NCBI GenBank assembly: GCA_002368575.1
Contig: DFEA01000099.1
Location: 1 to 6,234 of the forward strand
Source: Lachnospiraceae bacterium UBA3814
Lineage (GTDB): Bacteria; Bacillota; Clostridia; Lachnospirales; Lachnospiraceae
DNA length: 6,234 nt
Reading direction: 5' to 3'
Shown here: positions 1 to 6,221 of the stretch, in pieces
How the letters are laid out: the number at the start of each line of letters is the position of its first letter
Position numbering within the stretch: the first letter of the stretch is position 1
Notes under the pieces: generated by a model
Seen by the model: the letters and a program-made list of their open reading frames with translations, nothing else
Databases searched by the model: none
What the model was told of the DNA's origin: nothing
Translations under genes and position numbers: made by a program

Positions 1-533
1 TTTTCCCAGCTTGTCCTGGGAATAAGGATCGCGGTCTGTATCTCGTCCGGGGATATGTCGACCTGGCCGGCCTTAATATAAAAATCCTGTATCGGAAGAT
101 ATCTTCTGCCGTTTTGCCCGGCAAGCTCTACCACGGCCTCAAGGGCAAAAAGCGTGGAGGCCGTATCCGCGGAGGTGACGCCGTTGCAGGTATTGCCTCC
201 TATGGTCCCGATATTCCTGATCTGCGGCGACCCCACCTGGTCTGCCGCCTCTCCCAGCACATTGCAGTATTTCTGTATGAGAGGATCCCCGGTTATATGG
301 GAAAAGCTGGTAAGTGAGCCGATCCTTATGCTGTCCTCCTTATCAAGGCTTACGCCTCTCAGCTCATCAAGCATATAAATGGAAATAAGCTCCTGCCCGG
401 CACGCTTCCCCTCCCGCAGCTGCACAAGCACATCAGAGCCTCCCGCGATGATCTGCGCCTCGGGATGTTCTAGCCTTAGCTTAACGGCATCATCAACGCT
501 CTGCGCCTCGTAAAGCGCCTTAATGTCATACAT
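1..533 (-). CDS. xdhB: Xanthine dehydrogenase FAD-binding subunit XdhB (3' end cut by window edge)
   Basis: This is the FAD subunit of a three-subunit molybdenum hydroxylase. It would take electrons from the 2Fe-2S clusters and pass them to NAD+ or another acceptor in the cytoplasm. Only the first 177 codons lie in the window, against about 290 residues for E. coli XdhB. The visible part is the N-terminal FAD_binding_5 (PCMH-type) domain. It has both flavin-binding glycine motifs: IIAGGSDVLVQL (residues 28-39) and the IRNIGTIGGNTCNG segment (105-118), followed by SADTAS. The sequence resembles E. coli XdhB along the whole visible length. The ATG at 533 is chosen because it follows a strong GGAGGAGG at 7 nt and gives the N-terminus MYDIKALYEA typical of the family. 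It begins 2 bp after the xdhA stop, so it is in the same operon and probably translationally coupled. xdhC (2Fe-2S subunit) is expected beyond position 1. Confidence 0.93.
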   Translation of the reverse strand, partial: MYDIKALYEAQSVDDAVKLRLEHPEAQIIAGGSDVLVQLREGKRAGQELISIYMLDELRGVSLDKEDSIRIGSLTSFSHITGDPLIQKYCNVLGEAADQVGSPQIRNIGTIGGNTCNGVTSADTASTLFALEAVVELAGQNGRRYLPIQDFYIKAGQVDISPDEIQTAILIPRTSWE

Positions 534-535
534 AT

Positions 536-2848
536 CTACGCCTCCTCCCGCCAGTCATCGTGAATGAGTCCTGCCCTTGTAAATTCCTCAAACAATACAT
601 GAGGATTTATCGGATTATGATCTATCGCAACTCCCGTGGCATTCAATATCGCATTGCGGATAGCGGGAGCACCCGAACAGGCCGGAGGCTCCCCCAGCGC
701 CTTTGTCCCAAAAGGAGAGGTAGGCTCGGGATTTTCAATGAAATCCGCCTCCAGGCGGGGATGATCCATAATAGTGGACAGCTTGTAATCAAGCAGATTC
801 CCGTTTAAGGGCCTGCCGTTCTTTTTGTCAAAAATAAGCTGCTCCGAAAGACCGTAGCCTATGGCCATTGACATGCCGCCGTGTACCTGTGCCTCGGCAA
901 GGGCGGGGTTTATGAGCCTTCCGCAGTCATGGACATTGACAATGCGCTTTATCGTTACCTTACACATGGGAATATCTACCTCGACCTCTGCAAAGGTACA
1001 GCCGAAGGAATATGCGTTATTGCGGATCGTATAGGTGCTTTCGGCCGTGATATGCTCACTGTGCACCGGATTGTACTGTGCGGTCATCGCAAGCTCCTTA
1101 AGGCTTAACAGCACCGTTTTGTCTTCCTTTCTTATGATGTTCCCATCCGCTATATCCATACAGGATACCGCCTGACGGGTCACCTCACTTGCATATTGCA
1201 GTATTTTTCCTCTGAGGATATCCGCGGTCTGCTTTATCGCAAAGCCCGCAACATAGGTCTGACGGGAGGCATAGGCGCCAAGCCCCGTCGGAGTGATATC
1301 CGTATCCTGACAGGATTTCACATGCACATCCCGGCAGCTTCTAAGGCCCACCGCCTCAGCCACCATCTGTGCAAAGGCCGTATCCGCGCCCTGGCCGATC
1401 TCAGTCTCTCCGCACTGAAAGGTCACGGTACCGTCAAGGTTCAATAACATCCTGTTTGAGGAGGTCTCAAGCGCTATGGGATAGACCGCCGTATTATACC
1501 AGAAGGTTGCAAGACCTATCCCGCGTCTTATATCTTTGGTATCGGCGGCAAATTCCTTCCTTTTGCGTTCATAATCCATAAGACCCGCCCCCCTTGCCAT
1601 GCACTCCCTGTAGGAATCGTAATAATTGGTATTATGGGAGAAGCCGTCATGAAACCCCTTTGGCATTATATTCCTTTCCCTGAATTCATAGGGATCCATT
1701 TGAAGGGCAAGGGCACAGTCCTCGATATTTGCCTCGTCCGCAAAGCTTGCCTGAGGCATTCCGTAGCCCCTCATGGCCCCGGCCGCCGGGCGGTTGGTAA
1801 AGACCGTATAAGCATCACATTCCATGTTTTCACAGGGATAATGCTGGGGAAACGAGCCAATGGCCTTTGCGGCCACGGAATGGCCATGGGAAGCATAGGC
1901 ACCCTGGTTTGAAAAAAGCTCCACCTTTCTTGCCGCGATAGTCCCGTCCCCGCGCAGCCATGTCACGATATGGAACCTCATGGCATGCCTCACCCGGTTT
2001 GACACAAAGGTCTCCTCCCTGCTGCAGTCAAGGCGTACCGGGCGCCCTCCGACCTGAGTCGTGCAGAAGGCACAAAGCGGCTCGTAAAGCGCATCCTGTT
2101 TATTTCCGAAGCCGCCCCCGATATATGGCTTTATCACCTCTATATCCCCCCAGGGGCGTCCCAGGGCCTGTCCGGTTATACGCCGTATTATATGAGGTAT
2201 CTGAGTGGAGGAAACGATCACTATCCTGCCGTTCTCCTCCCAGGAAAAGCAGCCGTGGTTTTCAATGTGGCAATGCTGTACCGTCGGCGTATCATACCAT
2301 TTATCCACACAGATCAGTCCCGGCTCCTTTATCGCGGCCTGATAATCTCCCTTACGTATTTCCGTGTGCTTTAATACATTGCCGGCAAAGCCCTCATGCA
2401 GCAGCGGAGCGCCTTCCCTCATGGCCTCCTGCGGGTCAAGTACAAAGGGAAGCTCTTCATAGTTGACCTTTATGGCACGCACTCCCTGTACGGCTGAGAC
2501 CTCATCCTCGGCAATGACCACCGCAACGTCGTCTCCGAAATAGCGGACATGACGGTTCAGAAGCTGCCGGTCGGCAATATCCTGATGTCCTTCATCCATC
2601 GACCAGGGATGCCCCGCGGTGGGAAAGCAGATGTCGGGGACATCAAAGCAGGTGAGCACCCTTATGACCCCGGGGATCCTTTCCGCATCGGAGGTATCTA
2701 CAGAGGTTACGATACCATGCGCGATCTCGGAATGCTTAACTCGCGCGTAAAGCGCACCCTTCGGGATACGGTCCTCATAATATTTCGTCCTTCCGCTGGC
2801 CTTGTCGTAGCCGTCAACGCGCAGCTCTCTTTTTCCTGTTATGCTCAT
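536..2848 (-). CDS. xdhA: Xanthine dehydrogenase molybdopterin-binding subunit XdhA
   Basis: This is the catalytic molybdenum subunit (770 aa; E. coli XdhA is 752) of a heterotrimeric cytoplasmic hydroxylase of the xanthine dehydrogenase family. It would hydroxylate purines or related N-heterocycles and pass electrons to the XdhC 2Fe-2S clusters and then to XdhB FAD. The N-terminal Ald_Xan_dh_C (a/b hammerhead) domain covers about 10-140, and the Mo-binding domains cover about 150-750. Cofactor motifs are the STQ segment (Q216), GGGFGNKQ (244-251), AGAMRGYG (356-363), GQGADT (485-490), HGG (656-658) and GEPP (719-722), where E720 is the expected catalytic base. Long stretches resemble E. coli XdhA, including CFPTAGHPWS and QHCHIEN. 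Position 251 is Gln where purine-oxidising XDHs have Glu (GGGFGGKE). An in-frame TTG at 2860 would lengthen the protein by four residues, but it abuts and overlaps the GGAGGG ribosome site, so the ATG at 2848 is preferred. The gene heads an xdhAB(C) operon and is divergent from mocA. Confidence 0.95.
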   Translation of the reverse strand: MSITGKRELRVDGYDKASGRTKYYEDRIPKGALYARVKHSEIAHGIVTSVDTSDAERIPGVIRVLTCFDVPDICFPTAGHPWSMDEGHQDIADRQLLNRHVRYFGDDVAVVIAEDEVSAVQGVRAIKVNYEELPFVLDPQEAMREGAPLLHEGFAGNVLKHTEIRKGDYQAAIKEPGLICVDKWYDTPTVQHCHIENHGCFSWEENGRIVIVSSTQIPHIIRRITGQALGRPWGDIEVIKPYIGGGFGNKQDALYEPLCAFCTTQVGGRPVRLDCSREETFVSNRVRHAMRFHIVTWLRGDGTIAARKVELFSNQGAYASHGHSVAAKAIGSFPQHYPCENMECDAYTVFTNRPAAGAMRGYGMPQASFADEANIEDCALALQMDPYEFRERNIMPKGFHDGFSHNTNYYDSYRECMARGAGLMDYERKRKEFAADTKDIRRGIGLATFWYNTAVYPIALETSSNRMLLNLDGTVTFQCGETEIGQGADTAFAQMVAEAVGLRSCRDVHVKSCQDTDITPTGLGAYASRQTYVAGFAIKQTADILRGKILQYASEVTRQAVSCMDIADGNIIRKEDKTVLLSLKELAMTAQYNPVHSEHITAESTYTIRNNAYSFGCTFAEVEVDIPMCKVTIKRIVNVHDCGRLINPALAEAQVHGGMSMAIGYGLSEQLIFDKKNGRPLNGNLLDYKLSTIMDHPRLEADFIENPEPTSPFGTKALGEPPACSGAPAIRNAILNATGVAIDHNPINPHVLFEEFTRAGLIHDDWREEA
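541..548 (-). promoter_or_regulatory. Ribosome binding site of xdhB
   Basis: Read on the minus strand this is GGAGGAGG, lying inside the last codons of xdhA and 7 nt before the ATG at 533. It fixes the xdhB start and indicates that xdhB is translated from the xdhA message. Confidence 0.85.
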
Positions 2849-2852
2849 ATCG

Positions 2853-2858
2853 CCCTCC
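2853..2858 (-). promoter_or_regulatory. Ribosome binding site of xdhA
   Basis: Read on the minus strand this is GGAGGG, ending 4 nt before the ATG at 2848. It overlaps the alternative TTG start at 2860-2858, which argues that translation starts at the ATG. Confidence 0.75.
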
Positions 2859-2863
2859 AAACC

Positions 2864-2878
2864 CGCAGAGGCTCTGCG
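2864..2878. repeat. 15-bp perfect inverted repeat in the xdhA leader
   Basis: The sequence is CGCAGAG-G-CTCTGCG, two 7-bp arms around one base. It lies 5 bp upstream of the xdhA ribosome binding site, in the divergent xdhA/mocA region. As DNA it could be an operator for a dimeric regulator. As xdhA leader RNA it could form a GC-rich hairpin just before the Shine-Dalgarno. The symmetry is seen directly; the function is inferred. Confidence 0.6.
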
Positions 2879-2881
2879 TCT

Positions 2882-2900
2882 TTTCCTGATGCTCAGGAAA
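2882..2900. repeat. 19-bp perfect inverted repeat next to the mocA -35 box
   Basis: The sequence is TTTCCTGA-TGC-TCAGGAAA, two 8-bp arms around three bases. It is only 3 bp from the 15-bp repeat at 2864-2878 and 3 bp from the proposed mocA -35 hexamer. It is not followed by a T-run on either strand, so it is not a typical terminator. Its placement suits an operator controlling mocA, xdhA or both. In the xdhA leader RNA it would be an 8-bp hairpin with a 3-nt loop. Confidence 0.6.
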
Positions 2901-2903
2901 GAG

Positions 2904-2930
2904 TTGACTTATCCCTTATTTATGTATAAT
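2904..2930 (+). promoter_or_regulatory. Sigma-70/sigma-A type promoter for mocA
   Basis: A TTGACT -35 (2904-2909) and a consensus TATAAT -10 (2925-2930) are separated by 15 bp. That is shorter than the usual 17; reading the -35 as AGTTGA (2902-2907) restores 17. Transcription would start near 2937, almost at the mocA ATG at 2940. The minus-strand reading of the same bases gives TATACA, a possible overlapping -10 for xdhA, but it lacks a good -35. Confidence 0.55.
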
Positions 2931-2939
2931 CTGAAACAC

Positions 2940-3581
2940 ATGAATGACCCGGCAAAACGTAAACAGAATCCTTATAAGGCAGACAGAGACCGCACCGGCT
3001 GTGTGATCCTGGCCGCGGGAAACGCGTCACGCTTTGGGGAAAACAAGCTCACCGTAAAGCTCGGTTCAAGGGCGGTCATCGAACATGCGTTTGATGCTGT
3101 TCCAGCAGGGCTTTTTGAAGCCGTCTGTGTTGTTACCCAATATGACGAAATAGAGGCGCTTTCCCGGCAGTACGGCTTTAAATGTATCCGCAACGACCGT
3201 CCCGGTTCGGGCCTTGGCTATACGATAAGGCTTGGAACAGAGGCGCTTTCGCCCTGCTGCGGCGCGATCCTTTATATGGTCTCGGACCAGCCTCTTCTTA
3301 AAAAGGAAAGCCTGGAGAGGCTTTATAAGCTCCATTTAAAGTATCCGGATAAGATAATAAGCGCCGCCTGCAGCATGAGGCAGGGAAACCCCTGTATCTT
3401 TCCCGAAAGGTACTTTCCGGAGCTTACCGCGCTTACCGGCGACACCGGAGGAAAAAGCGTTATCCGAAGCCACACGGACAGTCTCATCCTCTGTGAGCTT
3501 GAGGAGCAGGAGCTTACGGACATAGATACCCCTGAGGAGCTTGAGAGCCTTAAAGCGCTAAGACCGTCCCTTCCCTCCTGA
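2940..3581 (+). CDS. mocA: Molybdenum cofactor cytidylyltransferase, MocA/YgfJ family
   Basis: This is a 213-aa nucleotidyltransferase of the MobA-like NTP transferase fold (MocA/YgfJ maturation family, TIGR03310 as I recall it). It would transfer CMP from CTP to molybdopterin to make the cytosine dinucleotide cofactor of the adjacent hydroxylases. The nucleotide-binding signature LAAGNASRFGENKL is at 24-37; LAAG with RFG fits MocA rather than GTP-using MobA (LAGG). The metal/nucleotide motif VSDQP is at 114-118. The family block GNPCIFP...LTGDTGGK spans 149-172, and DIDTPEEL spans 194-201. Start choice is uncertain. The ATG at 2940 lies about 3 nt after the predicted transcription start and has no Shine-Dalgarno. 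An in-frame ATG at 2922 and a TTG at 2904 (preceded by AGGA at 5 nt) are alternatives, but they lie inside the promoter. Even from 2940 the N-terminus is about 20 residues longer than usual, basic and polar. The gene is divergent from xdhA, and its 3' end overlaps the convergent fusion gene by 24 bp. Confidence 0.88.
   Translation: MNDPAKRKQNPYKADRDRTGCVILAAGNASRFGENKLTVKLGSRAVIEHAFDAVPAGLFEAVCVVTQYDEIEALSRQYGFKCIRNDRPGSGLGYTIRLGTEALSPCCGAILYMVSDQPLLKKESLERLYKLHLKYPDKIISAACSMRQGNPCIFPERYFPELTALTGDTGGKSVIRSHTDSLILCELEEQELTDIDTPEELESLKALRPSLPS
3300..3324 (-). terminator. Possible intrinsic terminator on the minus strand, inside mocA
   Basis: Read on the minus strand there is a 7-bp stem AAAGCCT / AGGCTTT with loop CTCC, then CC and five T residues. 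It is placed about 235 bp past the stop of the fusion enzyme gene, in DNA that codes for mocA on the other strand. It could end transcripts leaving that gene before they reach xdhA. The stem is short with three A-T pairs at its base, so strength is doubtful and it may be chance. Confidence 0.35.
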
Positions 3582-6155
3582 ATACGGTGTATCCTCAAGA
3601 GGAAGGCTCATGCGCCGTTTCCCGTCAAAACGATAATAGGCGTCCGCGATCGCGGGAGCAGTGGGTATTGAGGTTATCTCTCCTATGCCTATTGCCCCGC
3701 CCGAAAGCTTTAGTCCCGGTTTCTCCACCACAATAGCCTTAACGGGAGGCACCTGTGTGGCACGCAGCAGCCCAAGGGTCCCGTATCTTGCAGTGGGTCT
3801 CAGGTTTTCATCTATCGGGAAGCCCTCCGTAAGGGCATAGCCCATAGACATGATAACTCCGCCCTCTATCTGTCCCTCACAGGACAGGGGATTCACGGCC
3901 TTTCCCACATCATGGGCGGCGACCAGCTGCTTTATCCTTCCTGTTTCCCTGTCGATTATACAGAGCTGTGTGGCATACCCGTAGGCAATATGGGATACGG
4001 GATTTGGCACCTCCGCCCCCAGGGGGTCCGTAGCCGCAAGATACTCTCCGTAAAATTCCATTCCCTTAAGCTTTGGCAGAGGCCTTTCCTTAAGGGCTTC
4101 ATTAAGCTTCTCACAGGCGCGTCTTACAGCCTCACCGGTGATAAGCGTCTGCCTTGAGCCCGAGGTGTCACCGGAATCGGGGGCTATCCAGGTGTTGCTC
4201 CGTTCATATACCATATCGTCAGGCGATATGCCTGTATTCTCGGAAACTATCTGCATAAGGACTGTCCCCAGTCCCTGTCCGATACAGGAGGCGCCGGAAT
4301 ATATATGCACCTTTCCGTCGTCCTCTATTATAAGCCTTGCCCGCCCCCAGTCAGGCAGCCCCACTCCGACGCCCGAGTTTTTCATCGCGCAGGCTATCCC
4401 CACAGGATCCCCGTTCCTTACGGCCTCATCATAATAAGGCTTCACCGCCTCAAGCGTCTCTATGAGCCCGGTTTCAGCCCCCGCTATCTGTCCGTTTGGA
4501 AGCACCCCGAAGGGACGTATCGCGTTTAGGTAGCGTATCTCCCACGGGCTTATCCCCACCCTGTCAGCCATCATGTTTAAGAGAGTTTCGGTGGCAAAGC
4601 AGGTCTGTGTGACCCCGAAGCCGCGAAATGCCCCGGCAGGCGGGTTGTTTGTATAATAAGCGGTGCCGTCTATCTCAAAATTCTCATACGCATAGGGGCC
4701 TGCCGCATGAGTGCAGGCGCGCTCCAAAACCGGCCCTCCCAGAGACGCGAAGGCCCCCGTGTCAGACACGACCTTTGCACTCACGCCCTGTATGATGCCG
4801 TTTTCATCACAGCCCATCGTGAAATCCATCCACATCGGGTGACGCTTCGGGTGAACGAGAATAGACTCCTGCCTTGACAGCCTTACCTTCACCGGAACAC
4901 GGGCAACATATGCAAGAAGGGCGGCATGGTGCTGTACGGACATGTCCTCCTTCCCGCCGAAGCCTCCTCCCACCAGCTGGTTCTCCACCAGGCACAGCTC
5001 AGGCCCCACACCCAGCATTTCAGAGCACTCCCTCATTGTCGTATGGGTGCTCTGGTCGCTTGTAAGAAGCTTCACTCCGCCGTTCTCAAGCGGCAGAGCC
5101 ACGCAGCATTCCGGCTCCAGAAAGGCATGCTCCGTAAAAGGAGTCTCAAAATGCCCCGTTATCACATGCCTGCTTCCGGCGATGGCATTATCCGCGTCAC
5201 CTCTCGATACATGCTTATGGGCCTGAACATTGTCCTTTTCATTTTCAAATACGAGGGGGGCATTATCCGAAGCCGCCTCGGCCGGGCCATGAACGGCGGG
5301 AAGCACTTCATATTCAACCTTAACGAGCTCCTTAGCCTTTAGAAGCGCCTCAAAGGACCTCGCGCACACAAGGGCCACCGCGTCACCGAGATAGTGTGTT
5401 ATCTCTCCCACGGGGATAAGGGTCGGCTGATCCTTTTTAATATGCCCGACATAGTTTTTGCCGGGAATATCCTCCGCGGTCAGCACGCATACAACTCCCG
5501 GAACGGCCTTTGCCTCTGAGGTATCGATGCTCAGTAGCCTGGCTCTTGCGTAACGGCTGCGCACCGCACTGCCGAAGCACATTCCGTCAACATATATATC
5601 GTCAGGATATTTTCCGTAGCCCTGCACCTTCTCCGCCGCATCTATCCGGGGGACCGAAGCACCGAGCCTGAAGCTTCCTCCGTCTTCGGAAGGGAGTCTC
5701 CCTTCCCTGAATATCTCCGCCGCAAGAAGGATCGCATCAAGGATCTTTACATAGCCCGTACACCGGCAGATATTCCCGCGTATCGCAAAAGCCGCCTCCT
5801 CCCGGGTGGGACAGGGATTAACGTCCAAAAGCGCCTTGGTGCACATTACCATGCCCGGAGTGCAGAACCCGCACTGAACGGCACCCGCATGGCCAAAGGC
5901 GAAGGTATAGACCTCCTTTTCCCATTGGGACAGGCCCTCTACCGTCACAACGCTTTTTCCGTCCATTTTATCGGTCTGAAAAACACAGGCCTTTGCGGCC
6001 CTTCCGTCGATCAGGACCGTACAGGTCCCGCAGGCTCCCTCGCTGCAGCCGTCCTTAACGCTTGTCAGGCGCAGCGTATCACGCAGAAAGCGTATCAGCT
6101 TCTGATCCCTGTGAACGGTAACAATACTGCCGTTAACGGTAAACGTAGCCGCCAT
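3558..6155 (-). CDS. xdh: Selenium-dependent-type xanthine dehydrogenase, fused 2Fe-2S and molybdopterin domains
   Basis: This 865-aa protein joins an XdhC-like iron-sulfur module to an XdhA-like molybdenum module and has no FAD domain. It matches the layout and size of the selenium-dependent xanthine dehydrogenase family (TIGR03311 from memory). The plant-type 2Fe-2S cluster ligands are C37, C42, C45 and C57. The second helical 2Fe-2S domain has C95, C98, C130 and C132. The a/b hammerhead spans about 170-290, and the Mo-binding domains about 325-840. Motifs are TSDQ (Q368), GGGFGGKE (396-403), GAFRGFG (508-514), IGQGLGT (625-631), SGSRQT (665-670), EGQIEGG (760-766) and GAIGIGE (820-826), with E826 the expected catalytic base. 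The purine-pocket Glu (E403) and Arg (R511) are kept. The ATG at 6155 is chosen because GGGGAGGG precedes it by 5 nt; a TTG at 6182 would put that site inside the gene. No signal peptide, so cytoplasmic. E. coli XdhD has the same architecture but is longer (about 956 aa). Selenium dependence is inferred from family resemblance; no selenocysteine codon is involved. Confidence 0.9.
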   Translation of the reverse strand: MAATFTVNGSIVTVHRDQKLIRFLRDTLRLTSVKDGCSEGACGTCTVLIDGRAAKACVFQTDKMDGKSVVTVEGLSQWEKEVYTFAFGHAGAVQCGFCTPGMVMCTKALLDVNPCPTREEAAFAIRGNICRCTGYVKILDAILLAAEIFREGRLPSEDGGSFRLGASVPRIDAAEKVQGYGKYPDDIYVDGMCFGSAVRSRYARARLLSIDTSEAKAVPGVVCVLTAEDIPGKNYVGHIKKDQPTLIPVGEITHYLGDAVALVCARSFEALLKAKELVKVEYEVLPAVHGPAEAASDNAPLVFENEKDNVQAHKHVSRGDADNAIAGSRHVITGHFETPFTEHAFLEPECCVALPLENGGVKLLTSDQSTHTTMRECSEMLGVGPELCLVENQLVGGGFGGKEDMSVQHHAALLAYVARVPVKVRLSRQESILVHPKRHPMWMDFTMGCDENGIIQGVSAKVVSDTGAFASLGGPVLERACTHAAGPYAYENFEIDGTAYYTNNPPAGAFRGFGVTQTCFATETLLNMMADRVGISPWEIRYLNAIRPFGVLPNGQIAGAETGLIETLEAVKPYYDEAVRNGDPVGIACAMKNSGVGVGLPDWGRARLIIEDDGKVHIYSGASCIGQGLGTVLMQIVSENTGISPDDMVYERSNTWIAPDSGDTSGSRQTLITGEAVRRACEKLNEALKERPLPKLKGMEFYGEYLAATDPLGAEVPNPVSHIAYGYATQLCIIDRETGRIKQLVAAHDVGKAVNPLSCEGQIEGGVIMSMGYALTEGFPIDENLRPTARYGTLGLLRATQVPPVKAIVVEKPGLKLSGGAIGIGEITSIPTAPAIADAYYRFDGKRRMSLPLEDTPYSGGKGRS

Positions 6156-6160
6156 CAAAG

Positions 6161-6168
6161 CCCTCCCC
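6161..6168 (-). promoter_or_regulatory. Ribosome binding site of the fusion enzyme gene
   Basis: Read on the minus strand this is GGGGAGGG, 5 nt before the ATG at 6155. It decides the start against the upstream in-frame TTG at 6182. Confidence 0.8.
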
Positions 6169-6212
6169 GTAAAAATGTACAATCATCCCCAAATATGTCG
6201 CCTGTTTTCCAC

Positions 6213-6221
6213 ATTATAGCA
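6213..6221 (-). promoter_or_regulatory. Extended -10 promoter element for the fusion enzyme gene
   Basis: Read on the minus strand this is TGCTATAAT, a perfect extended -10 (TGn plus TATAAT). The -35 region would fall just past the right end of the window, so it cannot be judged. Transcription would start near 6206, giving a leader of about 50 nt that ends in a strong ribosome site. That leader is too short for a molybdenum cofactor or purine riboswitch, and no such fold was seen. Confidence 0.6.

Noticed and set aside
1960..2466. Plus-strand open frame of 168 codons opposite xdhA
   Set aside because: It lies fully inside the well-supported xdhA gene, its translation is rich in Pro, Arg and Ser as expected of an antisense shadow, and no ribosome site or family motif was seen.
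2864..2886. Plus-strand reading of the 15-bp palindrome followed by TCTTTT as an intrinsic terminator
   Set aside because: There is no plus-strand gene upstream to terminate, and a 1-base centre forces opening of the inner pairs, leaving a short stem.
2922..2928. Minus-strand TATACA as the xdhA -10 box
   Set aside because: No acceptable -35 lies 15-18 bp upstream (the bases there are GC-rich, CGGGTC-like), so it is kept only as a possibility.
3066..3598. Minus-strand open frames opposite mocA (3066-3335 and 3323-3598)
   Set aside because: mocA has clear family motifs in its own frame; these frames show none and have no credible start signals.
4926..5342. Plus-strand open frame of 138 codons opposite the fusion enzyme gene, plus overlapping ones at 4874-5065 and 4942-5226
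   Set aside because: Several overlapping frames open at once opposite a conserved coding region, with no recognisable domain; they are shadows.
3558..6182. Start of the fusion enzyme at the TTG at 6182 and of xdhA at the TTG at 2860
   Set aside because: In both cases a strong purine-rich ribosome site lies between or over the TTG and a downstream ATG, so the ATGs at 6155 and 2848 are better.
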